This document shows positions 7,994 to 16,585 of a stretch of DNA of 24,226 nucleotides, piece after piece; position 1 is the stretch's first letter; each line of letters opens with the position of its first letter. Under the pieces are notes generated by a model. It worked only from the letters and a program-made list of their open reading frames with translations. It was not told the DNA's origin and ran no database searches. Both the position numbers and the translations under genes were made by a program. The stretch spans positions 1-24,226 of the forward strand of contig CAYULU010000027.1 in the NCBI GenBank assembly GCA_964445745.1. Direction: 5' to 3'. Source of the DNA: UBA1443 sp964445745. Lineage in GTDB: Bacteria; Omnitrophota; Omnitrophia; Omnitrophales; Aquincolibacteriaceae.

Positions 7994-8452
7994 CTAAAAA
8001 CTGAAAGCCAGCGAATCTTGTCCCAACAAAGAATCCATCATGGAGGCGGTGTCCCTCAGAAAAAGAATGATTGCGATCGCAATCAGAATGACCAGTATCG
8101 TCCAGGCCACTTTCATAAATCTTGAAAACCTGGGGCTCTGCCACAACAAGGGCACCGCAAACGGGCCAACCACTAAAAGCATGAAAATGACATAGGGAAT
8201 AGAATCGCCGGTAAATTTTCTTGGTTTTCCCACAGCCACCTGATAGGCGTCAACCGCCGAGGGGACCATGACAAAGAGACAGATCGGAGCAAGAAATATC
8301 AGGTTCAACAAGGACCGGCTTGTCACAAGAGCATACGCGAGCCCCGCGCTCACACAAAGCAATGTCAGGCCTTTCGTCCGGTCTCCAAGATAAATCTGCC
8401 CCATTCCCGGGACAAAAAAAGAAAGAACCAAAGCCATCCACTTGTTTTTCAT
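7994..8452 (-). CDS. small multi-pass membrane protein of unknown function
   Basis: A 152-residue protein with about four hydrophobic segments. The first, KWMALVLSFFVPGMGQIYLGD followed by KG, is typical of TM2-like/DUF5683-type small membrane proteins with the SFFxPGxGQxYLG motif. Start is ATG at 8452 with GAGGTG ten bases upstream. The C terminus is one long helix followed by a short soluble tail. It lies 60 nt before the exported thioredoxin-like gene in the same direction and may be cotranscribed. No enzymatic motif is seen, and I do not assign a function. The 146-bp gap upstream of it contains no gene. Confidence 0.75.
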   Translation of the reverse strand: MKNKWMALVLSFFVPGMGQIYLGDRTKGLTLLCVSAGLAYALVTSRSLLNLIFLAPICLFVMVPSAVDAYQVAVGKPRKFTGDSIPYVIFMLLVVGPFAVPLLWQSPRFSRFMKVAWTILVILIAIAIILFLRDTASMMDSLLGQDSLAFSF

Positions 8453-8598
8453 AAGATTTCACCTCGCCTGCGTTTTACACACCGTTTGGGAATTTTTAGT
8501 TCTCTCGCAAACAAGTCTAAAAGCTACGCTGATTTTTTTACAAGGCTGGTCAAATTGCCCACGAGCCTTTTAAGACGCGAAATGGGACTCGCAACTTT

Positions 8599-10551
8599 TT
8601 ATTTAAGGCCAAACGTGAAACCGGTTTTGACTTTTTCGATTAACTCAGGAAGGACTTCTCGATAATCACGAACCAGGCCCAAATCGGCATGGCGAAATAT
8701 AGCCGCCTGGGGATCCTGATTGATCGCAATGATCTTGCCGGATTCCTTCATCCCCGCCAGATGCTGGATGGCTCCGGAAATGGCGACCGCCAGATAAATT
8801 TTGGGACGAATCGTTTTTCCGGTCTGTCCGATCTGCCGGGCATAAGGAGCGTAACCATTGTCGACCGCATGTCGGCTCGCTCCCCAGTCCGCATTGATTC
8901 CCTGTCCCCTGAGCGCCTCCACAAGATCTTGAATCAGTCGAAACTCGTCACAATCCCCGGCCGGTCTTCCGCCCGAGACAACAATATCGGCGACAAACAA
9001 GTTGTCGCCGCCCCCGGATTCACGCCGGGTTTCAAGCACTTCAACTCTAAAATCACTATCTCTAAAAACCGGCTCGAATTCAATCACAGTCCCCTTGCGG
9101 CTGGGATCACGCGGCAAAATCTTGAAGGTTCCGGCACGCGCTGTCGCCATCTGCGGACACCAAAAACCGATAATCGTCGCCAGTTTGCTTTCACCGTAAG
9201 TAGGCCGTATCGACTGAAGCACAGGATAAAAGACGGCTTTTTTGATCCGATGAACGTAGTCCCCCACTTCAAGGCTCGTGCAGTCGGCCGTTACACCGGC
9301 ACGCACACGGCTTGCCAATCGGGGCGCAAGCTCCCGGCCTGATGTCGTGGCTCCGAAAAGCGCAATCTCGGGGCGATTCTTTTCGATAATTTGCGAGAGC
9401 GCGGCGGCCGTCGGAAGGATGGTGTATTCCTTCAAACGCGGATCATCTACGATCACCACTTCGTCCGCGCCATGTTCAATAATCTCCTGCGCGGCTCCTT
9501 TAATATCATGCCCGATCACCACGGAACGTACCTTCGTGTCAAGCTGGTCGGCAAGCTTACGGGCCTGGCTCAAAATTTCAAGGGATGAACGCGCCGGCGT
9601 TTGTCCGTGCATTTCAACCCATGTCATCACGCCACGTGCGCCGTTCCTGAAATCAACCCTCGGAAAACCGGAATCCACTTTGGTAACAGCCACTGTGTTC
9701 GTGTCGCTGACCGAGGCTAACTGGGAATGTCCATCCGCAACCTGGCCTTTCAGATTTTCAATCGCACTCACCAGACCCTCCGTTAATTCCCGGTTAGTAT
9801 GTCCCATAATCATGTTCACGGGCGGGCGATCTTTCTGAATGTCAACCACCCTGGATACAAGGGTCGGGGAACCCGTCAAACCTACCACGGTCGAATCGGC
9901 ACCCGTCTGGTCAAGCGACCAGACTTCAATTTTTGTGTTGCGGGCCCGAATAGCACCTGCCAGGGAAGGATGCCTTGCCGGAGTAGCGGTCGGAGCGATG
10001 GAAATGAGACACGGGACAGGCAGTTTCAGGATCTGATAACCACCCTCGATAATTCGCCGGACTTTCACGTGATCGCCAAGGAACTCCACTTTTTCAACGA
10101 AAGTGGCCTGAGGGATATCGAGATTTTCCGCAACCTGGGACGGGACATGCGCGGTATCCCCGTCGGTCGTCTGGCGTCCGGAAAAAACAATGAACGGATC
10201 CTTGCACCCCCGTTCAAAACCAAGTTTTTTGATTAACGAAGAAATAGCGTATCCGGTCGCAAAGGTATCCGAACCACCCAGTTTTCTATCGGAAAGGAGC
10301 ATGGCGCGGTCATACCCCATAGCAAGCGCTTTCTTCAGGGACTGCTCGAAGCTCGGTGGCCCCATGGAAACCACGATCAACTCCGCGTCCGGCGCGTGTT
10401 TTTTCAGCTGGAGCCCTTGCTCCAAACCGAACGCGCAATCCGCGTTAATCATGGACTTCGCTTTCGTCCGGTCCATAAGCCCGTCGGCCCCCATCCGCAT
10501 TTCAGTCGGGAGCGGCACTTGTTTCATTAAACTGATGATTTTTAAGCCCAC
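8599..10551 (-). CDS. electron-transfer flavoprotein, beta and alpha subunits fused in one chain
   Basis: A single 650-residue chain holding what are normally two subunits. Residues 1 to about 255 are EtfB: KIISLMKQVP at the start, then about 125-133 GRQTTDGDT and a PSQVAENLDIPQ helix. From about 300 to the end is EtfA: GHDIKGAAQEII, FGATTSGRELAPRLASR, and the FAD-binding C-terminal third with GASRHAVD, QIGQTGK, AISGAIQHLAGM and IIAINQDPQA. DGDT after GRQ resembles FixA/clostridial EtfB rather than the DDD of mitochondrial-type EtfB, so an NADH-linked or bifurcating class should be considered. I choose the GTG at 10551 because GGAG lies six bases upstream; a GTG seven codons earlier has no such site. 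It follows the ETF:quinone oxidoreductase gene, its expected electron acceptor. ETF fusions are known in some archaea. Confidence 0.92.
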   Translation of the reverse strand: MGLKIISLMKQVPLPTEMRMGADGLMDRTKAKSMINADCAFGLEQGLQLKKHAPDAELIVVSMGPPSFEQSLKKALAMGYDRAMLLSDRKLGGSDTFATGYAISSLIKKLGFERGCKDPFIVFSGRQTTDGDTAHVPSQVAENLDIPQATFVEKVEFLGDHVKVRRIIEGGYQILKLPVPCLISIAPTATPARHPSLAGAIRARNTKIEVWSLDQTGADSTVVGLTGSPTLVSRVVDIQKDRPPVNMIMGHTNRELTEGLVSAIENLKGQVADGHSQLASVSDTNTVAVTKVDSGFPRVDFRNGARGVMTWVEMHGQTPARSSLEILSQARKLADQLDTKVRSVVIGHDIKGAAQEIIEHGADEVVIVDDPRLKEYTILPTAAALSQIIEKNRPEIALFGATTSGRELAPRLASRVRAGVTADCTSLEVGDYVHRIKKAVFYPVLQSIRPTYGESKLATIIGFWCPQMATARAGTFKILPRDPSRKGTVIEFEPVFRDSDFRVEVLETRRESGGGDNLFVADIVVSGGRPAGDCDEFRLIQDLVEALRGQGINADWGASRHAVDNGYAPYARQIGQTGKTIRPKIYLAVAISGAIQHLAGMKESGKIIAINQDPQAAIFRHADLGLVRDYREVLPELIEKVKTGFTFGLK

Positions 10552-10622
10552 TTTTTCTCCGTCACATGTCACGCGCCACAGGCCACATGAAAGATCTGCC
10601 CGTGTGGCTTTGTGGAGTGTTT

Positions 10623-12302
10623 CTAGAGGTTGTCATATTCTGGTCCATCGCCGCCATATGGCACCGCCCATTCAATGTTGCCAAACGGATCTTTAATATC
10701 ACAAGTTTTGCAATGCACACAATTGGCAGGGTGAAGGTGAATGTCCTTTGTTCCGGTTTTCGGATCCGTCACAATTTCATAAACCTCGGCCGGACAAAAG
10801 TACTGGCACGGGGCGCCATACTTCGGAATGCAAACGTCACGGCAAAGGTTAAGATCGCGGATATGACAGTGGCAAGGCTGTTCTTCATCATGTTTCGAAC
10901 CCGAATAAAAAACATCCGTCACTTTGTCATAGGTGAGTTTTTTATCATAAGACAAATCTTTTTCGTATTTTTTACTGAAAGGGCATTTCACATCCGAAAG
11001 CGGAGTGTAACAAGCCGCGTCCTCATGGATCTTCATTTTACCGGACGGCATAATTCCCCGCCCCCCGGTTACCATCTGGGTCCCGAAATGAAACGCGCCA
11101 AGGATCATTCCGTTCGCGAATCCCGCGCGAAAGTTCCGGACACGGTGCAAGTCTTTGTAGCCCGGACTCTTCCGGAATAAATCCTCATAGTGTTTCAGTT
11201 GTTCGCCCGAGAAATCATTCTTCAAAAATGATTCAAACGCGGCCTTCGCCGCAAGCATGCCCGATTCAATGGCCAGATGAATACCTTTCAAGCTCGGCAT
11301 ACTAAGAAATCCGGCAGAGTCACCAACGATCATCACCGAATCGTGGTAAAACTTCGGGAGAGAATAAAGTCCGCCTTCGGGGATCGTCTTGGCGCCATAT
11401 TTAAGAATTCGTCCCTCTTCGAGAATTTTCGCTACCCTCGGGTGTTTCTTGTAAAGCTGAAGTGCCGCGTGCGGATCAAAGGTCGGATCCTTATAATCCA
11501 GCGCAGCCGCAACGCCCACCGCCACCGTCCGTTTTGTCATTCCATAAATAAATCCACCACCAAAGTGATTGAATGAAAAGGGATAGCCCAGCGTATGGAT
11601 CACACGCCCCGGTTCAAACGCTCCCTCCGGCACTTCCCAAAGTTCTTTCACCCCGGTCGAATAGACTTGCGGGTTGACGCCTTGAAGCTCATGTTTTTGA
11701 ATGAATTTTTTGGTAAGACTGCCGCGCGAACCTTCCGCAAGAATCACAAGCTGAGCCCGAACTCTCGTACCAGCCTGATAATTATCCATGGGCTTACCCT
11801 CTTTACTCACTCCCGTATCGATCATTTTTGCGCCGACCACACACCCATTTTCATAAAGGAGTTCGTCCGCCGAGAACCCCGCATAAATCTGCACCCCTTT
11901 TTTCTCCGCAATCTCTCCCAGATAACGCGCAATCTTTCCGGCAGAAGTGACGAAATTTCCCTTATTGGACATGAAAGGCGGCGTGAAAGGCATTTTGACC
12001 GCACCTTTTGATGTGAAACGGTAAAATTCGTCCCGGGTCACGGGAGTTTCGAACGGAAGGTCTTTCATCTCAACGTCAGGAAGCAATGCTTTCAAGGTCA
12101 AGGGATTGACCACAGCACCGGAGAGAGAGTGACTGCCGAGAGACGCTCCTTTTTCGACAAGGAGAATGTTGATCGGTAGTTTCTGAGTGGCCGATTCATT
12201 GTGCCGGGCCACTAGATCCGCAAGATGAATCGAGAACGCCAGACCGGAAACACCGCCGCCGATAATCAAAACGTCTGTTCTAACACTGTCTTCTTTCATC
12301 AT
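10623..12302 (-). CDS. electron-transfer flavoprotein:ubiquinone oxidoreductase
   Basis: A 559-residue membrane-associated flavo-iron-sulfur enzyme that takes electrons from reduced ETF and passes them to quinone. Near the N terminus DVLIIGGGVSGLAFSI is the FAD Rossmann motif; GSHSLSGAVVNP and LAEGSRGSLTKK are typical of the family, VMIVGDSAGFLSMPSLKGIH is the second FAD contact. The last ~110 residues form a ferredoxin domain with PCQYFCPAEVYEI and NCVHCKTCDIKDP, giving four Cys for one [4Fe-4S] cluster. This full arrangement separates it from FixC, which lacks the fused ferredoxin. It lies 71 nt from the fused ETF gene, same strand. A weak promoter-like pair (TTGAAA and TAAAAT, only 15 nt apart) is at 12350-12376. 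Confidence 0.95.
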   Translation of the reverse strand: MMKEDSVRTDVLIIGGGVSGLAFSIHLADLVARHNESATQKLPINILLVEKGASLGSHSLSGAVVNPLTLKALLPDVEMKDLPFETPVTRDEFYRFTSKGAVKMPFTPPFMSNKGNFVTSAGKIARYLGEIAEKKGVQIYAGFSADELLYENGCVVGAKMIDTGVSKEGKPMDNYQAGTRVRAQLVILAEGSRGSLTKKFIQKHELQGVNPQVYSTGVKELWEVPEGAFEPGRVIHTLGYPFSFNHFGGGFIYGMTKRTVAVGVAAALDYKDPTFDPHAALQLYKKHPRVAKILEEGRILKYGAKTIPEGGLYSLPKFYHDSVMIVGDSAGFLSMPSLKGIHLAIESGMLAAKAAFESFLKNDFSGEQLKHYEDLFRKSPGYKDLHRVRNFRAGFANGMILGAFHFGTQMVTGGRGIMPSGKMKIHEDAACYTPLSDVKCPFSKKYEKDLSYDKKLTYDKVTDVFYSGSKHDEEQPCHCHIRDLNLCRDVCIPKYGAPCQYFCPAEVYEIVTDPKTGTKDIHLHPANCVHCKTCDIKDPFGNIEWAVPYGGDGPEYDNL

Positions 12303-12403
12303 GACGGATAAAATTCCTGATGGTTGGGGGACTGACTAAGGAAGGTGGCATTTTAGCACAAACTTAAATTTTTCAACGAAAAAATAACCGCCGGACACGT
12401 GTC

Positions 12404-13513
12404 TTATTTTCGCTTTGCCAGAAAATGCTTGATCAGGTGGGCCTGTTTAGCTCCTTCGGATTCTATCAAAAAGGAATCGTGTCCGTACCCGGCATCGATC
12501 TCGCAATAGGTCGCGTCAATATTATGCATCTTAAGCTGACGAACCATATCATGCGACTGAACCGACGGATAAAGCCAGTCGGATTTAAACGCAATCACGA
12601 GAAAACGCGCATGATCAAGGCTCCCCTTCTTAAAGAGCTTGTCTCCTGAAAGATCAAAATAATCCATCGCCTTGGTAATATAGAGGTAGGAGTTTGCGTC
12701 AAAACGTTTCACAAAACTCTGCCCGCGGTATTGCAGGTATCCTTCCACTTCAAAATCCGGTGAAAACTGGAACCCGCCGTTGTCTTCCTTCACTCTGCGC
12801 GCAAACTTTTTCTCCATCGATTCATTACTCATGTAAGTAATGTGCCCAAGCATGCGGGCCACCGCAAGTCCGTGTTCGGGCAAGTCTTTACCGTAATAAT
12901 TCCCTTCCTGCCAGTCCGGATCTGCCATAATGGCCTGACGCCCGACCTCATTGAAGGCAATCTGCTGGGGGGAATGTTTCAAGGTTGCCGCAATCGGAAT
13001 GACACATTCAATCCGGTCCGGATAAAGCGCGGCCCACTGAAGGGCCAGCATGCCTCCCATGGATCCGCCAATCACCGCGTAAACCTTCTGAATACCCAAC
13101 TGATCGATCAACATAACCTGGGCATGAACCATGTCTGCAAGGGTCACCACGGGAAATTCTAGTGCGTAAGGTTTTCCGGTTTTGGGATTCGTCGAAGAAG
13201 GGCCCGTGCTTCCTTTGCACCCGGCAATGACATTAATGCAAATCACAAAATATTTCTCGGTATCCAGTGCGCGGCCCGGCCCGATCATGAATTCCCACCA
13301 GCCTGGGTCTTTTTCATCTTTGTGTGACCCTGCCGCATGCGCGTCCCCGGTAAAAGCGTGCATCACAAGGACCGTATTCGACTTTTCAGAGTTCAACACA
13401 CCGTAAGTTTCATACGCCAGGGTCAAAGGCGCGAGGGTCTTTCCCGACTCAAGCCTGAGCCCTTCCGGAAATACATGAAATTTTGTGTCAACCGTTCCGA
13501 GACCTTTAGTCAT
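12404..13513 (-). CDS. metX: homoserine O-acetyltransferase
   Basis: A 369-residue alpha/beta-hydrolase enzyme that acylates homoserine, preparing it for direct sulfhydrylation by MetY. Motifs: TGDAHAAG in the oxyanion region, CKGSTGPSS, the nucleophile elbow GGSMGGMLALQWA, and later AFKSDWLYP (catalytic Asp) and GYGHDSFL (catalytic His). GGSMGG is the usual MetX signature. I choose the ATG at 13513, which overlaps the cysK stop as ATGA and has GAGG upstream; a TTG three codons earlier is less likely. Last gene of rrf2-metY-cysK-metX. Succinyl- versus acetyl-CoA specificity is not readable with certainty. Confidence 0.93.
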   Translation of the reverse strand: MTKGLGTVDTKFHVFPEGLRLESGKTLAPLTLAYETYGVLNSEKSNTVLVMHAFTGDAHAAGSHKDEKDPGWWEFMIGPGRALDTEKYFVICINVIAGCKGSTGPSSTNPKTGKPYALEFPVVTLADMVHAQVMLIDQLGIQKVYAVIGGSMGGMLALQWAALYPDRIECVIPIAATLKHSPQQIAFNEVGRQAIMADPDWQEGNYYGKDLPEHGLAVARMLGHITYMSNESMEKKFARRVKEDNGGFQFSPDFEVEGYLQYRGQSFVKRFDANSYLYITKAMDYFDLSGDKLFKKGSLDHARFLVIAFKSDWLYPSVQSHDMVRQLKMHNIDATYCEIDAGYGHDSFLIESEGAKQAHLIKHFLAKRK

Positions 13514-14445
13514 CGTGCACAATCCTCAAAAAGCCATGTGGATAAATATCGTTCCCCCGTATCACAAATAACAGTGACAATCGTCTTTCCCTTTGATTCA
13601 GGCCGTCGCGCAATCTCAAGAGCCGCCCAAACATTCCCGCCTGCCGAAATACCGCCCAAAATCCCTTCCTGCCTCGCCAACTGCCTTGCCGTTTCTCCGG
13701 CATCCTCATTTTTCACCTTGATAATTTCGTCGTAAATCCGGGTGTTGAGAACGCCTGGGATGAAACCCGCCCCGATCCCCTGGATCTTATGAAGACCGGG
13801 TTTCCCTCCCGACAACACCGGAGAATCAGCCGGCTCAACGGCGATAATTCTAGCAGAAGGTTTCTTCTTTTTCAGCACTTCTCCTACACCCGTTAACGTC
13901 CCCCCGGTCCCGACACCCGCAACGAAAAAATCAACCTTGCCCTCCGTATCACGCCAAATTTCATCCGCGGTTGTTTTTCGGTGGACCTCGGCATTCGCGG
14001 GGTTATTAAACTGTTGGGGCATAAAACTGCCGGACGTGTTCAACTGAATCTCGGAGGCCTTCTCCACAGCACCTCGCATCCCCTTCGACCCTTCCGTCAA
14101 AACCACCTCCGCCCCAAAAATCTTGAGAAGCTGGCGACGCTCCACACTCATCGTATCCGGCATCGTCAGAATCAGCTTATAGCCGCGCGCCGCCGCAACA
14201 AAAGCCAACGCAATCCCGGTATTGCCGCTGGTCGGTTCCACAATGGTTCCGCCGGGCTTGAGCTGGCCATTTTTTTCCGCCGCATCAATCATCGCGACTC
14301 CTATTCTATCCTTAATGCTCGACATCGGGTTGCAGGATTCAAGCTTGACCAGCACGTCAGCCTGCAGGCCTTCCGTTAACCGGTTTAACCGGACAAGCGG
14401 CGTATTGCCAACCGATTGAGTAACGTCTTCTAGTATCCGTGCCAT
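13510..14445 (-). CDS. cysK: cysteine synthase (O-acetylserine sulfhydrylase)
   Basis: A 311-residue fold-type II PLP enzyme that makes cysteine from O-acetylserine and sulfide. VKLESCNPMSSIKDRIG carries the PLP lysine; EPTSGNTGIALA binds the substrate carboxylate; GVGTGGTLTGVGEVL is the phosphate-binding glycine loop; KIQGIGAGFIP and GISAGGNVWAA complete the family pattern. Start ATG at 14445 with AGGAGG nine bases upstream. It overlaps metX by four bases. No serine acetyltransferase (cysE) is in the window, so its substrate must come from elsewhere. The 91-bp gap to metY has no clear internal promoter or terminator. Confidence 0.95.
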   Translation of the reverse strand: MARILEDVTQSVGNTPLVRLNRLTEGLQADVLVKLESCNPMSSIKDRIGVAMIDAAEKNGQLKPGGTIVEPTSGNTGIALAFVAAARGYKLILTMPDTMSVERRQLLKIFGAEVVLTEGSKGMRGAVEKASEIQLNTSGSFMPQQFNNPANAEVHRKTTADEIWRDTEGKVDFFVAGVGTGGTLTGVGEVLKKKKPSARIIAVEPADSPVLSGGKPGLHKIQGIGAGFIPGVLNTRIYDEIIKVKNEDAGETARQLARQEGILGGISAGGNVWAALEIARRPESKGKTIVTVICDTGERYLSTWLFEDCAR

Positions 14446-14536
14446 AGGGCCCCTCCTGGTTTACAATGGTAATGATATTCGAGCCAGAAAACCAAACTTC
14501 TTTAATTGGATCCGGTTCTCTTATCCTTGGAAATCT

Positions 14537-15829
14537 TCAAGCTTTTTGTAATGCCTGATCGATATCTGCCAGGATATCGTCAATATGTTCAAGGCCGATC
14601 GACAGGCGAATAAAATCAGGTGTCACACCGGTTGCGGCCTGCTCCTCAGCGGAAAGTTGCTGATGCGTCGTACTTGCAGGATGAATCGCAAGGGTCTTCG
14701 CATCACCAATATTCGCGAGGTGTGAAATCAGTTCAAGGGAATCGATAAATTTCTTACCCGCCTTGAGGCCTCCCTTAATGCCAAACCCGACGATGGCACC
14801 CGCCCCGTTCGGAAGATACTTTTTTGAGCGCGCCTTTTCAGAGCTGGAAGCAAGACCCGGATAATGGACCCACGCTACCTTAGGATTCTTTTCAAGGTGT
14901 TTCGCAACATGAAGGGCATTTTCCGAATGCTTCGGCATCCGTAAATGCAGGGTTTCAAGTCCTTGCAAAAAAAGAAATGCGTTAAAAGGAGAAAGGGCGC
15001 ACCCCAGATCCCGAAGCATGGTCACTCTGGCCTTGACGATATAGGCAATGTTTCCAAACGGTTGCAAATGATCAACAAAATTGATTCCGTGATAACTCGG
15101 ATCCGGATCCGCAATCAGGGGGAATTTCCCGTTCGTCCAGTCAAACTTCCCCGAATCAACAATCAGTCCTCCGAGCGACGTCCCGTGTCCTCCTATAAAT
15201 TTCGTCGCTGAATAAACGGTCACATCGACACCATGATCAAACGGCTTGAGAAGGTACGGCGAGACCGTATTGTCCAGCACAAGAGGAATCCCGTTTTTAT
15301 GCGCCACCCCGGCCAACCCCTCTAAATCGGCCACATCAAGCTTGGGATTACCGATCGATTCGGCATAGACCGCTTTGGTCCGGGGAGTGATCGCCTTCTG
15401 GAACCCCTGCAAATCGTTCGACTTCACGAACTTCACCTTGATACCGAGCCTCGCGAAAGTGTAATGCAGAAGATTGTAGGTTCCGCCGTAAAGATTATCC
15501 GCCGAGACGATCTCGTCGCCTGCCTGCGCAATATTGAGGAGCGCGAGCGTGATCGCGGACTGGCCGCTTGAAACAGCAAGCGCGCCGACACCGCCGTCAA
15601 GTTCCGCAATCCGCTTCTCGAGAACATCCGTGGTTGGGTTCATAAGCCGCGTATAAATATTCCCGAATTCCTTCAGTCCGAACAAATTCGCGGCGTGATC
15701 CGTGCTCTTGAACTGATACGATGTGGTCTGGTAGATCGGCACCGCTCGAGCCCCGGTCACCGGATCAGCAGTCTGTCCCCCATGCAATAAAATAGTTTCA
15801 CTTTTGAATTTCTTTTCTGTCTGGCTCAT
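14537..15829 (-). CDS. metY: O-acetylhomoserine sulfhydrylase
   Basis: A 430-residue Cys/Met-metabolism PLP enzyme that forms homocysteine from O-acetylhomoserine and sulfide, bypassing cystathionine. KSETILLHGGQTADPVTGA and YQTTSYQF at the N terminus, YTRLMNPTTDVLEKR, SSGQSAITLALLN, SVTVYSATKFIGGHGTSLGG carrying the PLP lysine, and SIGLEHIDDILADIDQAL at the end are typical. The length of about 430 residues fits MetY better than MetB or MetC (about 380-400). Start ATG at 15829 with GGAGG nearby. It follows the Rrf2 regulator by 46 nt in the same transcript. Confidence 0.95.
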   Translation of the reverse strand: MSQTEKKFKSETILLHGGQTADPVTGARAVPIYQTTSYQFKSTDHAANLFGLKEFGNIYTRLMNPTTDVLEKRIAELDGGVGALAVSSGQSAITLALLNIAQAGDEIVSADNLYGGTYNLLHYTFARLGIKVKFVKSNDLQGFQKAITPRTKAVYAESIGNPKLDVADLEGLAGVAHKNGIPLVLDNTVSPYLLKPFDHGVDVTVYSATKFIGGHGTSLGGLIVDSGKFDWTNGKFPLIADPDPSYHGINFVDHLQPFGNIAYIVKARVTMLRDLGCALSPFNAFLFLQGLETLHLRMPKHSENALHVAKHLEKNPKVAWVHYPGLASSSEKARSKKYLPNGAGAIVGFGIKGGLKAGKKFIDSLELISHLANIGDAKTLAIHPASTTHQQLSAEEQAATGVTPDFIRLSIGLEHIDDILADIDQALQKA

Positions 15830-15875
15830 AATATTTCCTCCACTGACGATCGTTTAAAGTAAAAAACTCCCCTCA

Positions 15876-16328
15876 TCAAATAAAATACATATTTGCATAT
15901 TCCGAACGAATCTTTTTTTCGTTCGCCTGTTCAAGGCTCGTTCCGTCCAGAATACCCACGGTCACATTATAGAGTTCCCGCATCACACTACGAATGGCGC
16001 AAGAATGAGTCCCCTGGCATTCAGGACATTGAGCCACGCGCCCGGGCTCAACACAGACGACCGGCGCCATGGATCCTTCAAAAACACGGATGACATCGCC
16101 GAAAGTAATCTCGCCGGGTTGACGGGCAAGTAGATACCCACCCCCCTTTCCTTTGCGGCTCAATAAAAGTCCTTTGTTTTTAAGCTCGAGGAGAATCACC
16201 TCTAAAAACTTTTTGGGAATCGACTCCTTTTCCGCAATTTCAGCCGCCAGCACAGGTTCCCTGGAGCTAAATCTTGAGGCAAGATGAAGCATGGCGAGCA
16301 AGGCATATTTAGTCTTATTTGATATCAT
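15876..16328 (-). CDS. Rrf2-family transcriptional regulator
   Basis: A 150-residue DNA-binding protein. Residues 1-82 form the Rrf2 winged helix: MISNKTKYALLAMLHLA, IPKKFLEVILLELKNKGLL, then SRKGKGGGYLLAR. A cysteine cluster follows: C92, C101, C104 and C110. IscR and related Rrf2 proteins carry three Cys in this same stretch to hold an Fe-S cluster, so a metal or Fe-S cofactor is likely, unlike CymR, which has none. It heads a cluster of metY, cysK and metX, so I infer a regulator of cysteine and methionine synthesis that senses sulfur or redox state. Start ATG at 16328; a palindrome overlapping its own promoter suggests autorepression. Confidence 0.88.
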   Translation of the reverse strand: MISNKTKYALLAMLHLASRFSSREPVLAAEIAEKESIPKKFLEVILLELKNKGLLLSRKGKGGGYLLARQPGEITFGDVIRVFEGSMAPVVCVEPGRVAQCPECQGTHSCAIRSVMRELYNVTVGILDGTSLEQANEKKIRSEYANMYFI

Positions 16329-16337
16329 AGTCTACTC

Positions 16338-16358
16338 ATCCTATCGGAATGATAGGAT
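16338..16358. promoter_or_regulatory. 21-bp palindromic operator for the Rrf2 regulator
   Basis: Perfect 8-bp arms ATCCTATC (16338-16345) and GATAGGAT (16351-16358) with a 5-bp spacer. It covers the downstream end of the -10 box and the expected start site of rrf2, so bound protein would block transcription. The palindrome was not seen elsewhere in the window, consistent with one operator for the whole operon. Confidence 0.7.
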
Positions 16359-16385
16359 TATATTTGTAGATCAGCATCATGTCAA
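16357..16385 (-). promoter_or_regulatory. exact-consensus sigma70-type promoter of rrf2-metY-cysK-metX
   Basis: On the minus strand TTGACA (16380-16385), 17 nt, TATAAT (16357-16362): all twelve bases match consensus with ideal spacing. The start site would fall near 16350, giving a 5' leader of only about 20 nt, too short for a riboswitch. Such a strong promoter usually needs a repressor, fitting the overlapping palindrome. Confidence 0.85.
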
Positions 16386-16469
16386 GCGTTTCCATGATCT
16401 CGTAACCACGACAAATGACAACCAGGGATCACAGGTCGGCTTTGCACCCATTGCGCCCATAAATACTCA

Positions 16470-16497
16470 TAATAGATTTCGCTCTATTAATAATAGA
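16470..16497. promoter_or_regulatory. three TAATAGA half-sites upstream of the 79-residue gene
   Basis: TAATAGA at 16470-16476, its inverse TCTATTA at 16483-16489 and TAATAGA again at 16491-16497. The second and third extend to an 8-bp perfect palindrome (16482-16498) with a single central base. The direct copies are 21 bp apart, two helical turns. It looks like an operator, differs from the Rrf2 palindrome and lies about 90 bp before the plus-strand gene. No convincing promoter was found next to it. Confidence 0.4.
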
Positions 16498-16585
16498 GAT
16501 CAAAATTTAAAATCCACAATTCACCTTCTCAATTTCCTGGACGTCGTTTACCTTCAAACCAACGGCAATCAAAAGGAGAACAACT

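Noticed and set aside
8542..8569. AAGGCT/AGCCTT inverted repeat after the fused ETF gene, considered as a terminator
   Set aside because: On the minus strand the stem is followed by an A-run, not a U-run; on the plus strand there is no gene to terminate and only a four-T stretch.
12350..12376. TTGAAA/TAAAAT pair before the ETF:quinone oxidoreductase gene
   Set aside because: Spacing of 15 nt is too short for a confident sigma70-type promoter; mentioned only as weak in the gene entry.
16438..16454. GG/GC pair resembling a sigma54 promoter before the 79-residue gene
   Set aside because: Spacing between GG and GC is 13 nt instead of the required 10.
16329..16585. Possible SAM or cysteine-related riboswitch before the sulfur operon
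   Set aside because: The predicted 5' leader of rrf2 is only about 20 nt, so no structured leader fits; the control signal is the palindrome instead.
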